A DNA stretch of 8,021 nucleotides, taken from DAORDI01 sp035345895 (GTDB lineage: Bacteria > Spirochaetota > Leptospiria > Leptospirales > Leptospiraceae). The notes under the pieces are model-generated. The model worked only from the letters and a program-made list of their open reading frames with translations, was not told the DNA's origin and did no database searches. A program made the position numbers and the translations under genes. Within the stretch, counting starts at the first letter, position 1; each line of letters opens with the position of its first letter. Below are positions 1 to 5,948 of this stretch, piece after piece. Location of the stretch: the NCBI GenBank assembly GCA_035345895.1, contig DAORDI010000264.1:1-8021 (forward strand), in the 5' to 3' direction.

Positions 1-485
1 GCATTCAGAATGGAGGAATCATTCGGAAACTCTTCCTTCATTGATTCAATGAGTTTTATTCCTTCCCAGCTTTTTGCAAATTTGGGATACAGGAGGGCTT
101 TCTGTATTCTCAGGTCCTTGGAAGTCGGAAATTTTTTCAGTGCCTTTTCGCAGAGCTCAAATGCTCCCTTGTTTTTTTCTGTGCTCGCCAGGGCTTTTAC
201 GAGTTCCAGATAAACCTCAGGTTCATCAGATTTTATTTTGAGTGCAGAGTAAAGGTTGTCTATTCCTTCATCAGTGTCTTCCAACCGAAAATTGATTTTT
301 GCTAAAAAAATCCAGTATGCTGCTGTTTTCTTTTCTTCCGGTGAGGCTTTTTCCATCATAGAATATGCCTTTTCGTAGTCTTTCGCAGCATACAGTTCTT
401 TTGCTTTCTCTGCAGCCGGTTTTTCCTGAGCTGTGACGGAATATGTGCAGGCTAAAAATACGGAAAGAATGATCGTTTTTTTCAT
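1..485 (-). CDS. Exported TPR-like repeat protein, N-terminal part (cut by window edge)
   Basis: The reading frame is open from the ATG at 485 to the left edge (161 codons, no stop), so the C-terminus is missing. The ATG is the first start after an in-frame TAA nine codons upstream, but no good Shine-Dalgarno site precedes it. The N-terminus (MKKTIILSVFLACTYSVTAQ) is a signal peptide. It could be cut by signal peptidase I after V-T-A, or lipidated at Cys13 (F-L-A-C), and I cannot decide between these. The mature part is helical with TPR-like spacing of A, L, Y and G: a KAKELYAAKDYEKAYSMM helix pair at about 27-44, then a pair around NLYSALKIKSDEPEVYLELVKAL (about 80-102) and FELCEKALKKFPTS (about 110-123). 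TPR proteins are protein-protein scaffolds. The partner is unknown, and the protein probably acts in the periplasm or on the outer membrane. It is divergent from the histidine kinase. Confidence 0.8.
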   Translation of the reverse strand, partial: MKKTIILSVFLACTYSVTAQEKPAAEKAKELYAAKDYEKAYSMMEKASPEEKKTAAYWIFLAKINFRLEDTDEGIDNLYSALKIKSDEPEVYLELVKALASTEKNKGAFELCEKALKKFPTSKDLRIQKALLYPKFAKSWEGIKLIESMKEEFPNDSSILN

Positions 486-809
486 ACAAGCCCAGAATTT
501 TATTGACCTTTATTTTCGCAACTGATTTGAAGAATGCTGCTGTTCCGTAATCATTGCAGGAATCAGGTTTGTGCAGGCGAACCGGCAGGGATGGACTCTG
601 GAGCAGCGGAAGCAGACGGTCTGAAAAAAGCGGTCTGTCCGTTTTCAGGCTGTTATTTTTGGAAGATTTCAAGTCTCAGAAAGACATATTCCGAGGTGTT
701 TTTTTTATTGAACCGCAGATTGCGGTTTTTATTATATGTCAAGTCATATAAGTAATGGATAGATTATATATAAATTATATGGATTGCAGGGATCTGAAAA
801 TATTGCCAA
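486..809. other. Gene-free divergent intergenic region (324 bp)
   Basis: This lies between the divergent TPR-like gene and the histidine kinase. It has a GC-richer patch (about 560-650) followed by a very AT-rich stretch (about 690-780). The patch carries a short perfect palindrome CAGAC-G-GTCTG (613-623) and a second copy of CGGTCTG at 631-637. A terminator-like hairpin lies at 711-730. Small open frames cross it on both strands (for example plus 534-755), but they have no ribosome-binding site or recognisable protein character, and I do not call them genes. The AT-rich stretch at 731-780 presumably contains the kinase promoter, but I cannot assign -35 and -10 boxes with confidence. Confidence 0.6.
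711..732 (+). terminator. Intrinsic terminator-like hairpin
   Basis: A perfect 7-bp stem AACCGCA / TGCGGTT closes a 3-base GAT loop (711-727). It runs straight into a T-rich tail, with five consecutive T including the last stem bases and then ATTAT. On the minus strand the tail is A-rich, so it is directional for plus-strand transcription. No plus-strand coding gene lies upstream in the window. It would therefore end a non-coding or leader transcript, or attenuate the kinase mRNA if that starts upstream of 711. Confidence 0.5.
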
Positions 810-2510
810 ATGTCTGATTTTTTATTAAGTTTTAAAAAAAAACTCAGCAGGCTGGGAAGCAGGATGACTGACGGAGAGCTTCTCCCTTCTGATGCTACTG
901 ATTCGATAGTAAAAATCTTCGGAATATCATGTACACTCCTGTACATACCTGCAGTCATAAGTGCGGAAAACCGGCCGATGACCGCTTTCCTCTGTCTTCT
1001 TCAGCCCCTCTACAATATCCTTCTCAACATACCTTATAAAAAGTATGCACACATACGGAGCAGGGTTTATCTGAATCATTGGATCAGATTTATTGTTTCT
1101 TTCGCTCATTTCTGGATTTTTGTATTATATTCAAAAGATCCTGATACTGCCTGGTTTATTGTCCTGATGCAGGTTACCGGAACTTTTTTCGGAATGCGGG
1201 TTCAGCTTTTTCCTGTTCTGTACGGTATTTCTTTCTGGCTTTTTTTCACTTATTCGCTTTCCTATTTTGGACTGAGTATGCAAAACTATACCGTCATTTC
1301 CTTTCTATATCTTTATTTAATTGTTTCAACTACGCTGATTTCTGAATTTTTTCACAGAAGGAATGAGAAGGCGGAAGCGGCTTCTGCTGTAAAATCTGCC
1401 TTCCTTGCCAATATGAGTCATGAAATCAGGACTCCAATGAATGCAGTATTAGGTTTTGTGAATATACTTCTTCAGGAAAATCCGAGAGAGGATCAGATTG
1501 AAAGCCTGAAGGCAGTTCAGTTTGCCGGAAAAAGTCTCCTGACAGTGATCAACGATATTCTGGATTATTCCAGGATTGAATCAGGAAAGACTGAACTGGA
1601 ATCCGCAAATTTCAATCTTTATGAACTGGTCAGCAATGTTTACCGCACGATGCAGATAAAGGCTGAGGAAAAGAAAATAGAATTCCGGCTGGATATAGAC
1701 AAGTCTCTCCCTGTGTTTGTTATCGGTGATCCGGCAAGGATCACTCAGATCCTTCTGAATCTGATCGGAAATGCTCTCAAGTTTACGGAAAAAGGATTTG
1801 TAAGTCTTCGAATTCAGAACTTAAAGACTGAAAAAGGACTGATCAGTGTTCTTTTTGAAGTATCCGATTCGGGTATCGGAATTCCTGAAGAAAAGCAGGA
1901 AGAAATTTTTGAAATTTTTTCTCAGGCAGATTCTCATATATCGAGAGAATACGGCGGATCAGGACTCGGACTGGCAATTGTAAGAAAACTTCTGCATCAG
2001 ATGAACAGCACTGTATCTGTCCGAAGCAGGCCTGGAGAAGGGTCTGTCTTCTCTTTCAAGCTTCTCCTTCCTAAAGGTGTATCCGAGGAAACAGGCATCA
2101 GTTCCACCGGAGTCAAGGTCATTGTATCGCGGTTTGAAACGATGAAAATTCTGATAGTGGATGACAATGATCTGAACCTCAGGCTTGCCGAGCGGATGCT
2201 GCTCAAGTGGAAAAAGGCGGGAGTGGACAGTGCTCACAGCGGAAAGCAGGCTCTTCAGTTTGTATCAGAAAATAATTATGATTTAATTTTAATGGATCTC
2301 CATATGCCGGTAATGGACGGATATGCAGTAACTGAAGAAATCCGCAATATGAAGGATTTCAGAAAAAGAACAGTGCCTATAGTTGCGCTGACAGCGTCAG
2401 TAATGCAGGAAGAAAAACTGAAGGCAGAAAAAGTCGGAATGAACGGTTTTCTGGTAAAACCTCTCGATCAGAAGGAACTGTATGAGATGCTTGTCCGTTT
2501 TCTTTCCTGA
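810..2510 (+). CDS. Membrane-bound hybrid sensor histidine kinase with C-terminal receiver
   Basis: This 566-residue two-component sensor has about six hydrophobic segments between residues 33 and 180, with only short loops and no large periplasmic sensor domain. A short charged helix leads to the HisKA domain, with phospho-acceptor His204 in S-H-E-I-R-T-P-M-N. The HATPase domain has the N box (Asn317/Asn321), G1 D-S-G-I-G (353-357), F box (367-370) and G2 G-G-S-G-L-G-L-A-I (382-390). The receiver (about 445-566) has Asp451/Asp452, phospho-acceptor Asp496, Thr528 and Lys550. All catalytic residues are present, so it should autophosphorylate and pass phosphate to Asp496. An HPt protein and output regulator would be expected next, but neither is in the window. 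Start: ATG 810 has no Shine-Dalgarno site, whereas in-frame ATG 864 is preceded by GGGA and may be the true start. The stimulus is unknown. Confidence 0.93.
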   Translation: MSDFLLSFKKKLSRLGSRMTDGELLPSDATDSIVKIFGISCTLLYIPAVISAENRPMTAFLCLLQPLYNILLNIPYKKYAHIRSRVYLNHWIRFIVSFAHFWIFVLYSKDPDTAWFIVLMQVTGTFFGMRVQLFPVLYGISFWLFFTYSLSYFGLSMQNYTVISFLYLYLIVSTTLISEFFHRRNEKAEAASAVKSAFLANMSHEIRTPMNAVLGFVNILLQENPREDQIESLKAVQFAGKSLLTVINDILDYSRIESGKTELESANFNLYELVSNVYRTMQIKAEEKKIEFRLDIDKSLPVFVIGDPARITQILLNLIGNALKFTEKGFVSLRIQNLKTEKGLISVLFEVSDSGIGIPEEKQEEIFEIFSQADSHISREYGGSGLGLAIVRKLLHQMNSTVSVRSRPGEGSVFSFKLLLPKGVSEETGISSTGVKVIVSRFETMKILIVDDNDLNLRLAERMLLKWKKAGVDSAHSGKQALQFVSENNYDLILMDLHMPVMDGYAVTEEIRNMKDFRKRTVPIVALTASVMQEEKLKAEKVGMNGFLVKPLDQKELYEMLVRFLS

Positions 2511-2572
2511 TGCACTTGCAGTAAATAAAATAAAATGATGACAGAAGCATATGGCTGATAAAAAGATTTCCC

Positions 2573-3151
2573 ATGAAACAACTGTTCAATCTGTTTATCA
2601 TCACATTTTCCATTCTAAACTGTGTCAGTTTCAAGGATAAGGAAAATCCAGGCGGAGATTCCGGGAAAGCCAGAAATTATTTCAGTGACAGAATTATGGA
2701 CTCCCGGGACATACTTACTTTCACTGCAGTCTACGGTGCTGCCGCAGGTGTCAAGGCTCAGGTCGGACCCCTCGGTGCAGGACTGTATTTTCAGCCTGGT
2801 TCAGTCGGACATGGTGTAGATCTCTCCAGTGAGACAGGTCTGAAGTCGGCAGAAGTTACCGATCACCATGTGACTGATTTTGCGATTCTTCTGGGGACGG
2901 ACTCAAGTCAGCCGAATTCACTTACAGATTCAGGCCTGCGCCATGAATTTAGGAACAAAGGTTACAAATCCCCTTTCAGGCATCCTCCTGCGTATACAAG
3001 ACTCGGTTTTGCCGCTACACTTGGGATCGGAGTCCGGGTGGAATTGAATATCGGTGAACTTCTCGACTTTCTCTTAGGTTTTGCACTGATTGATATTTAC
3101 GGGGATGATATCTATCTGAAGAATTCTGCAGGAAGTGCAAAAAAACAGTAG
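2573..3151 (+). CDS. Tandem-duplicated spirochaetal lipoprotein, copy 1
   Basis: A 192-residue predicted lipoprotein. The signal sequence ends in the lipobox I-L-N-C, giving lipidation at Cys17, which is typical of spirochaetes. The mature protein is rich in Gly and aliphatic residues, with conserved-looking blocks: DSRDILTFTAVYG (43-55), V-G-P-L-G-A-G-L (64-71), YTRLGFAATLGIGVRVE (141-157) and GELLDFLLGFALIDIYGDD (161-179). I recall similar 'VGP..GL' and 'GE.LDF.LG...DIY.DD' blocks in a leptospiral paralogous lipoprotein family of unknown function, from memory only. About 80% of residues match the downstream copy by hand alignment. The copies differ mainly in the loop at 113-130 and in the C-terminal tail. 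The site equivalent to the good Shine-Dalgarno of copy 2 is degraded here (AAAGA at 2562-2566), so this copy may be translated less well. It begins 62 bp after the kinase stop and may be co-transcribed with it. Confidence 0.85.
   Translation: MKQLFNLFIITFSILNCVSFKDKENPGGDSGKARNYFSDRIMDSRDILTFTAVYGAAAGVKAQVGPLGAGLYFQPGSVGHGVDLSSETGLKSAEVTDHHVTDFAILLGTDSSQPNSLTDSGLRHEFRNKGYKSPFRHPPAYTRLGFAATLGIGVRVELNIGELLDFLLGFALIDIYGDDIYLKNSAGSAKKQ
3053..3120 (+). repeat. Near-identical 68-bp block shared by lipoprotein copies (member 1)
   Basis: Compared with 3722-3789, only positions 3102 and 3103 differ, and the first 49 bases are identical. The 50 bases just upstream differ at 13 positions between the copies. 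The block encodes the GELLDFLLGFALIDIY segment. Five Leu codons of four different kinds match exactly, so protein-level selection alone does not explain the identity. Confidence 0.8.
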
Positions 3152-3236
3152 AACACTGTTTCGATATTCTGATTCTGGAATTTCTGAAAGGGAGCGCTGA
3201 GATTTGGATAAAGAGGCAGAAGCTTCCTTTCTGAAT

Positions 3237-3241
3237 AAGGA
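3237..3241 (+). promoter_or_regulatory. Ribosome binding site of lipoprotein copy 2
   Basis: AAGGA lies six bases before ATG 3248 and supports that start. The equivalent position upstream of copy 1 reads AAAGA at the same spacing. CAGAAGC occurs 31 bases upstream of both starts, so the duplication included part of the leader. Confidence 0.65.
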
Positions 3242-3247
3242 TTCACA

Positions 3248-3805
3248 ATGAAACATCTTTTCAATCTGTTCATCATTACAGTTTCCATTGTAAACTGTGT
3301 CAGTTTCAAGGATAAAGACAATCCGGGGGGAGACTCCGGAAAAACCCGAAACTATTTCAATGACAGAATTATGGATTCCCGAGACATCTTTACTTTTACA
3401 GCCGTTTACGGAGGAGTTGCGGGAGTAAAAGGGCAGATCGGACCTCTCGGTGCGGGACTGTATCTGCAGCCCGGCTCCCTTGGACACGGTCTTCAGCTTT
3501 CGAACGAGACTGGTCTGAAATCGGGTGAAATGGCGTATCATCATGTCTCCGATTTTGCAATTCTGATCGGAACAGACTCAAGTTCTCCAGAGCTTGAGAA
3601 AGGAGCACGATCAGAGATAAGGGACAAGGATTATAAATCCGCTTTCAGGCATCCTCCGTCATACACAAGACTCGGTTTTGCGGCTGCGCTGGGGATCGGA
3701 TTGCGTGTAGAAATTAATGCAGGTGAACTTCTCGACTTTCTCTTAGGTTTTGCACTGATTGATATTTACGATGATGATATCTATCTGAAAAATCAGAAAC
3801 CCTGA
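3248..3805 (+). CDS. Tandem-duplicated spirochaetal lipoprotein, copy 2
   Basis: A 185-residue paralogue of the preceding gene, 96 bp downstream on the same strand. The lipobox is I-V-N-C with the lipidated Cys at residue 17. Residues 1-112 align to copy 1 without gaps (22 differences, mostly conservative). The copies then diverge in a loop (113-128 here, two residues shorter) and realign from Y-K-S to the D-D-I-Y-L-K-N block. The C-terminal tail is five residues shorter. Invariant blocks are NYF-DRIMDSRDI near 35-47, GPLGAGLY (65-72), FRHPP-YTRLGFAA, and GELLDFLLGFALIDIY near the end. The function is unknown; it is likely membrane-anchored through its lipid, in either the inner or outer membrane. 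Its stop (3803-3805) is one base from the stop of the convergent FlaA-like gene. Confidence 0.85.
   Translation: MKHLFNLFIITVSIVNCVSFKDKDNPGGDSGKTRNYFNDRIMDSRDIFTFTAVYGGVAGVKGQIGPLGAGLYLQPGSLGHGLQLSNETGLKSGEMAYHHVSDFAILIGTDSSSPELEKGARSEIRDKDYKSAFRHPPSYTRLGFAAALGIGLRVEINAGELLDFLLGFALIDIYDDDIYLKNQKP
3722..3789 (+). repeat. Near-identical 68-bp block shared by lipoprotein copies (member 2)
   Basis: Direct-repeat partner of 3053-3120, offset by 669 bp. It lies at the 3' end of lipoprotein copy 2. Confidence 0.8.
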
Positions 3806-3806
3806 G

Positions 3807-4451
3807 TTATTTTCCGACTGGAGTGAAAGGATGCAGTTTCTTTTTCGGGATTGAGGCATAGAGAATATCATCTATTCCTATCAGAATTTCCTTCATCGTG
3901 CTGTCTGTCTTTGCAGGATTGAACTGGAATCCTGCAAGCTTCAAATCCGAATTTTTATTCAAAAGAATATTGTTCTGTCTGATTTCAGGAGGAATCCCAA
4001 TCCGGATTTTTTTCCAGCCCGAAAAATTCAGCCTGGCTGCTGGCAGAGAATGGAGCATAAACCTATTGTCTTCCATCAGAAGAAAAAGTTCTCCGCCTGA
4101 CCCGTTCGAATAAATATGAAGTGTGATTTCAGTCACATAGTCCTCAAACTGTGCCGGTTCAGAAAACAGTATTTCCACAGGAAGCATCACTGATTCATTC
4201 GGGAACCGGAGCAGAAGACTTCTGTCTGAATTCAGGTCAGGGGATACAAAAGAAGAAGACATCATTATTTCCGGTCTGCTGAAACTCTGTCCTCTCAACA
4301 GAAGATTCTTTTCTGAAAAATCCTTTTTTTCAAAGTCTTCAAGAATATGAGAGACTTTTGAGCTGTTAATGAATCCGGAGGGTTCAATTGGAAATATATT
4401 AAAATTATGAAATAATGAAATAATGAGGGCTAGGAGGGGGGTATGCTTCAT
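3807..4451 (-). CDS. Divergent FlaA-family (flagellar filament outer layer) secreted protein
   Basis: I place the start at ATG 4451 (214 residues), which begins a signal peptide (MKHTPLLALIISLFHNF) 7 bases after the upstream stop. The frame stays open to ATG 4532, but that would add 27 residues overlapping the upstream gene. FlaA proteins sheath the periplasmic flagella of spirochaetes. Features matching the family as I know it are L-E-D-F-E near the N-terminus (37-41), VTEITLHIYSNGSGGELFLLM (about 106-126), the hallmark L-x-F-x-G-W-K-x-(8)-I-P (NFSGWKKIRIGIPPEIRQ, 142-159), then LKLAGFQF and an I-x-I-D-D-I strand near 190-197. It is shorter than the FlaA1/FlaA2 proteins I recall and poor in aromatics in the middle, so it is probably a paralogue rather than the main sheath protein. 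It is last in a three-gene operon, and no other flagellar gene is visible. Confidence 0.7.
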   Translation of the reverse strand: MKHTPLLALIISLFHNFNIFPIEPSGFINSSKVSHILEDFEKKDFSEKNLLLRGQSFSRPEIMMSSSFVSPDLNSDRSLLLRFPNESVMLPVEILFSEPAQFEDYVTEITLHIYSNGSGGELFLLMEDNRFMLHSLPAARLNFSGWKKIRIGIPPEIRQNNILLNKNSDLKLAGFQFNPAKTDSTMKEILIGIDDILYASIPKKKLHPFTPVGK

Positions 4452-4458
4452 TTCCAGG

Positions 4459-5106
4459 TTAAAACCTGCTTTCAGATGCAAGGCTGTAGGCTCTTCCTTC
4501 CTTGAATACCCAGTCGAGTACAGATCCTGCAATTGGAGAATTCCAGACCTTGTTCAGTGCATATCCCGCTTTTGCTTTTTTCACTGCATCTGAATACAGA
4601 TAGAGCTTTCCGTCTGCATAATATTTTCGAAGATCCTTCCATTCTATGAAAAATTTTCTTTTCCTGAAGAGCCAGTCCCTGTTCTGAATATTTACTCCCT
4701 TAGGCGTGATTTCCAGATTTTCAATCTGATAATTTTTTCCATTTTCGAGATCAGTGATCGCCTTTTTTGCCAGCCTGCTTCCTATATGCATCCATAGATT
4801 TTCGATAATGAGATTATAATGCTCTTCTGTTTTTTTATTCGTGACAAAAGGGCGGAGGGACTGAAAGAAGATTCTTATTTTTTTCTTTTCATCCTGAGAT
4901 TTCAGACCTATTTCATACATTCTGTTTGCTTTGATCCCGTTGATATACATCTGAATGATTCCATATCTCAGAGCTGAAATTTCAGCGCATCTCAGCGACT
5001 GATTCCCATACTGTATGTTTAATGGATCAATTCTCAGTTTTTTTCTGAAAAAATCCAGAAAATTTCTTCTGACCTTCGTTTCAAAAACTCCGCTTTCCGA
5101 TTCCAT
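4459..5106 (-). CDS. Uncharacterised cytoplasmic protein with LRYG / ENLW / WN motifs
   Basis: A 215-residue protein with no signal peptide and no membrane segment. The start ATG 5106 lies 4 bases after the upstream stop, so translational coupling is likely. It is basic and shows alternating beta-strand-like stretches with a helix: A-L-R-Y-G-I (45-50), MYEIGLKS (63-70), KKIRIFF (75-81), a helix around HYNLIIENLWMHIGSRLAKKAI (96-117), LEITPKGVNI (131-140), FFIEWKDLRKYY (152-163), KLYLYS (167-172), and a terminal W-N-S-P-I-A-G-S-V-L (188-197). The layout (two beta-rich halves around a helix, with W-N near the end) resembles a widespread uncharacterised bacterial family I recall and loosely a pleckstrin-like fold. 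This is inference. The function is unknown. Its tight linkage to a lipoprotein and a FlaA-like protein suggests an envelope-related task. Confidence 0.8.
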   Translation of the reverse strand: MESESGVFETKVRRNFLDFFRKKLRIDPLNIQYGNQSLRCAEISALRYGIIQMYINGIKANRMYEIGLKSQDEKKKIRIFFQSLRPFVTNKKTEEHYNLIIENLWMHIGSRLAKKAITDLENGKNYQIENLEITPKGVNIQNRDWLFRKRKFFIEWKDLRKYYADGKLYLYSDAVKKAKAGYALNKVWNSPIAGSVLDWVFKEGRAYSLASESRF

Positions 5107-5110
5107 AAGT

Positions 5111-5752
5111 TTATTCTTTGTTCAGAAACTGCGAAGCATTGATTTCGTTCAGGCTTTTCAGAGAGAGTCCCGAGTAGGCTTCCATCAGTTCCTTCTGGTG
5201 TTTTTTTATGACCTCCAGATCCTTTTCATTTGTAAAAGGGCGGATGAATTTTAAAGTCATCTCTGCATATTTCCTGTTTTTTTCCCAGTTCTGATTGATG
5301 ACCTCCCTGGCTTTTTTCAGTTCTTCCTTTGCAGATTCGGGAGTTGCAGGGTTATTGATAGCAGCATCCATTTTAGCCAGTCCCTCGTCTTTCATTGTCT
5401 CCATTTTATGCATTCCTGTTTCGCCCTGAGACACATTCCATGCCCAGGCAATTTTTGCATTGAGCTTCATGAATTCAGGAGCATCTTTGAAACCTGCTTT
5501 TTTTACAGTCTCTTCTATCTGACTGTAGATTTCCATTCCTGCCTTGATTTTTTCTTCTCTTTCAGCCAGTTTTTTGGGAATATCCGGGCCGATTTCTCTC
5601 AATGCCTTGACTGCAGCGACATATTTTACCACATTTTCATCTGTGACTTCGACTCCTGCTACAGTCTTATTGTATGCCCCCTGGATCTTGTCCTTTGCTT
5701 CTCCGCAGAACGACAGAATCAGTGTTATAATGATAAAGTGAATATTTTTCAT
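5111..5752 (-). CDS. Helical lipoprotein of unknown function, first gene of operon
   Basis: A 213-residue protein with a short signal sequence ending in the lipobox L-S-F-C, so Cys16 is probably lipidated. The remainder is rich in Lys, Glu and Ala and almost entirely predicted helix: VTDENVVKYVAAVKALREIG (36-55), a long charged helix KKLAEREEKIKAGMEIYSQI (60-79), IAWAWNVSQGE (101-111), AKEELKKAREVINQNWEKNR (141-160) and a C-terminal helix. There are no catalytic motifs and I do not recognise a named family. The start is well supported by AAAGGAG five bases upstream. It heads a minus-strand cluster with the next gene 4 bases away. Its promoter must lie in the 196-bp gap after the acyl-CoA synthetase stop, unless there is read-through from that gene. 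Confidence 0.85.
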   Translation of the reverse strand: MKNIHFIIITLILSFCGEAKDKIQGAYNKTVAGVEVTDENVVKYVAAVKALREIGPDIPKKLAEREEKIKAGMEIYSQIEETVKKAGFKDAPEFMKLNAKIAWAWNVSQGETGMHKMETMKDEGLAKMDAAINNPATPESAKEELKKAREVINQNWEKNRKYAEMTLKFIRPFTNEKDLEVIKKHQKELMEAYSGLSLKSLNEINASQFLNKE

Positions 5753-5948
5753 GCAATCTCCTTTCAGTATGCGAGTGAGAAACTGCGGACCGTCAGCTGT
5801 CTGATGCGTCTGAGCAATCTCTCTTTACAAGTCTTTTTTAAAAACCCCTGCGTTCAACGAAAAATATTCAGCTGACCTTGACAAAAAACTGCATAATATC
5901 CGGAATCTGTTTTGCTGTGAAACACTTGAGAATACTGATGCATCCGCA
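5753..5948. other. Intergenic gap between acyl-CoA synthetase and lipoprotein operon (196 bp)
   Basis: No gene or clear terminator is visible. It carries an inverted pair GTCAGCTG (5792-5799) and CAGCTGAC (5869-5876), and an A/T-rich patch around 5833-5844. It should hold the promoter of the lipoprotein operon, but no -35/-10 pair with acceptable spacing stands out on the minus strand. Confidence 0.5.
5758..5764 (-). promoter_or_regulatory. Strong ribosome binding site of helical lipoprotein
   Basis: On the minus strand this reads AAAGGAG, five bases before ATG 5752. It is the best Shine-Dalgarno match in the window and fixes the start of the lipoprotein. Confidence 0.8.

Noticed and set aside
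560..660. GC-richer patch as SRP RNA, 6S RNA or a known riboswitch
   Set aside because: No conserved core, such as the SRP RNA tetraloop region or the c-di-GMP or cobalamin boxes, could be found on either strand.
271..672. Minus-strand 133-codon open frame across the TPR-like gene start
   Set aside because: It overlaps the TPR-like gene in another frame, has no ribosome-binding site and no protein-like composition.
3074..3544. Long open frames antisense to the lipoprotein pair
   Set aside because: They are mirrors of the real coding sequences. Similar antisense frames occur in both copies only because the genes are duplicated.
4432..4505. AGGAGGGGGG followed by ATG on the plus strand (a 20-codon frame)
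   Set aside because: It is the reverse of the FlaA-like signal-peptide codons and makes only a short antisense peptide. The six-base G tract is too short to claim phase variation.
4815..5250. Shared R-P-F-(V)-T-N-(E/K)-K motif in the lipoprotein (about residue 171) and the next gene (about residue 85)
   Set aside because: Only about six residues and an 11-base DNA match; the surrounding sequence does not align, so coincidence is more likely than homology.
5408..5875. 155-codon plus-strand frame antisense to the helical lipoprotein
   Set aside because: Rich in Cys, Phe and Ser as expected from reverse reading of a Lys/Glu/Ala-rich gene; the opposite strand has a signal peptide, lipobox and a strong ribosome site.
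5877..5895. TTGACA followed by TAATAT on the plus strand as a promoter
   Set aside because: The boxes are only 10 bp apart, and no plus-strand gene follows.
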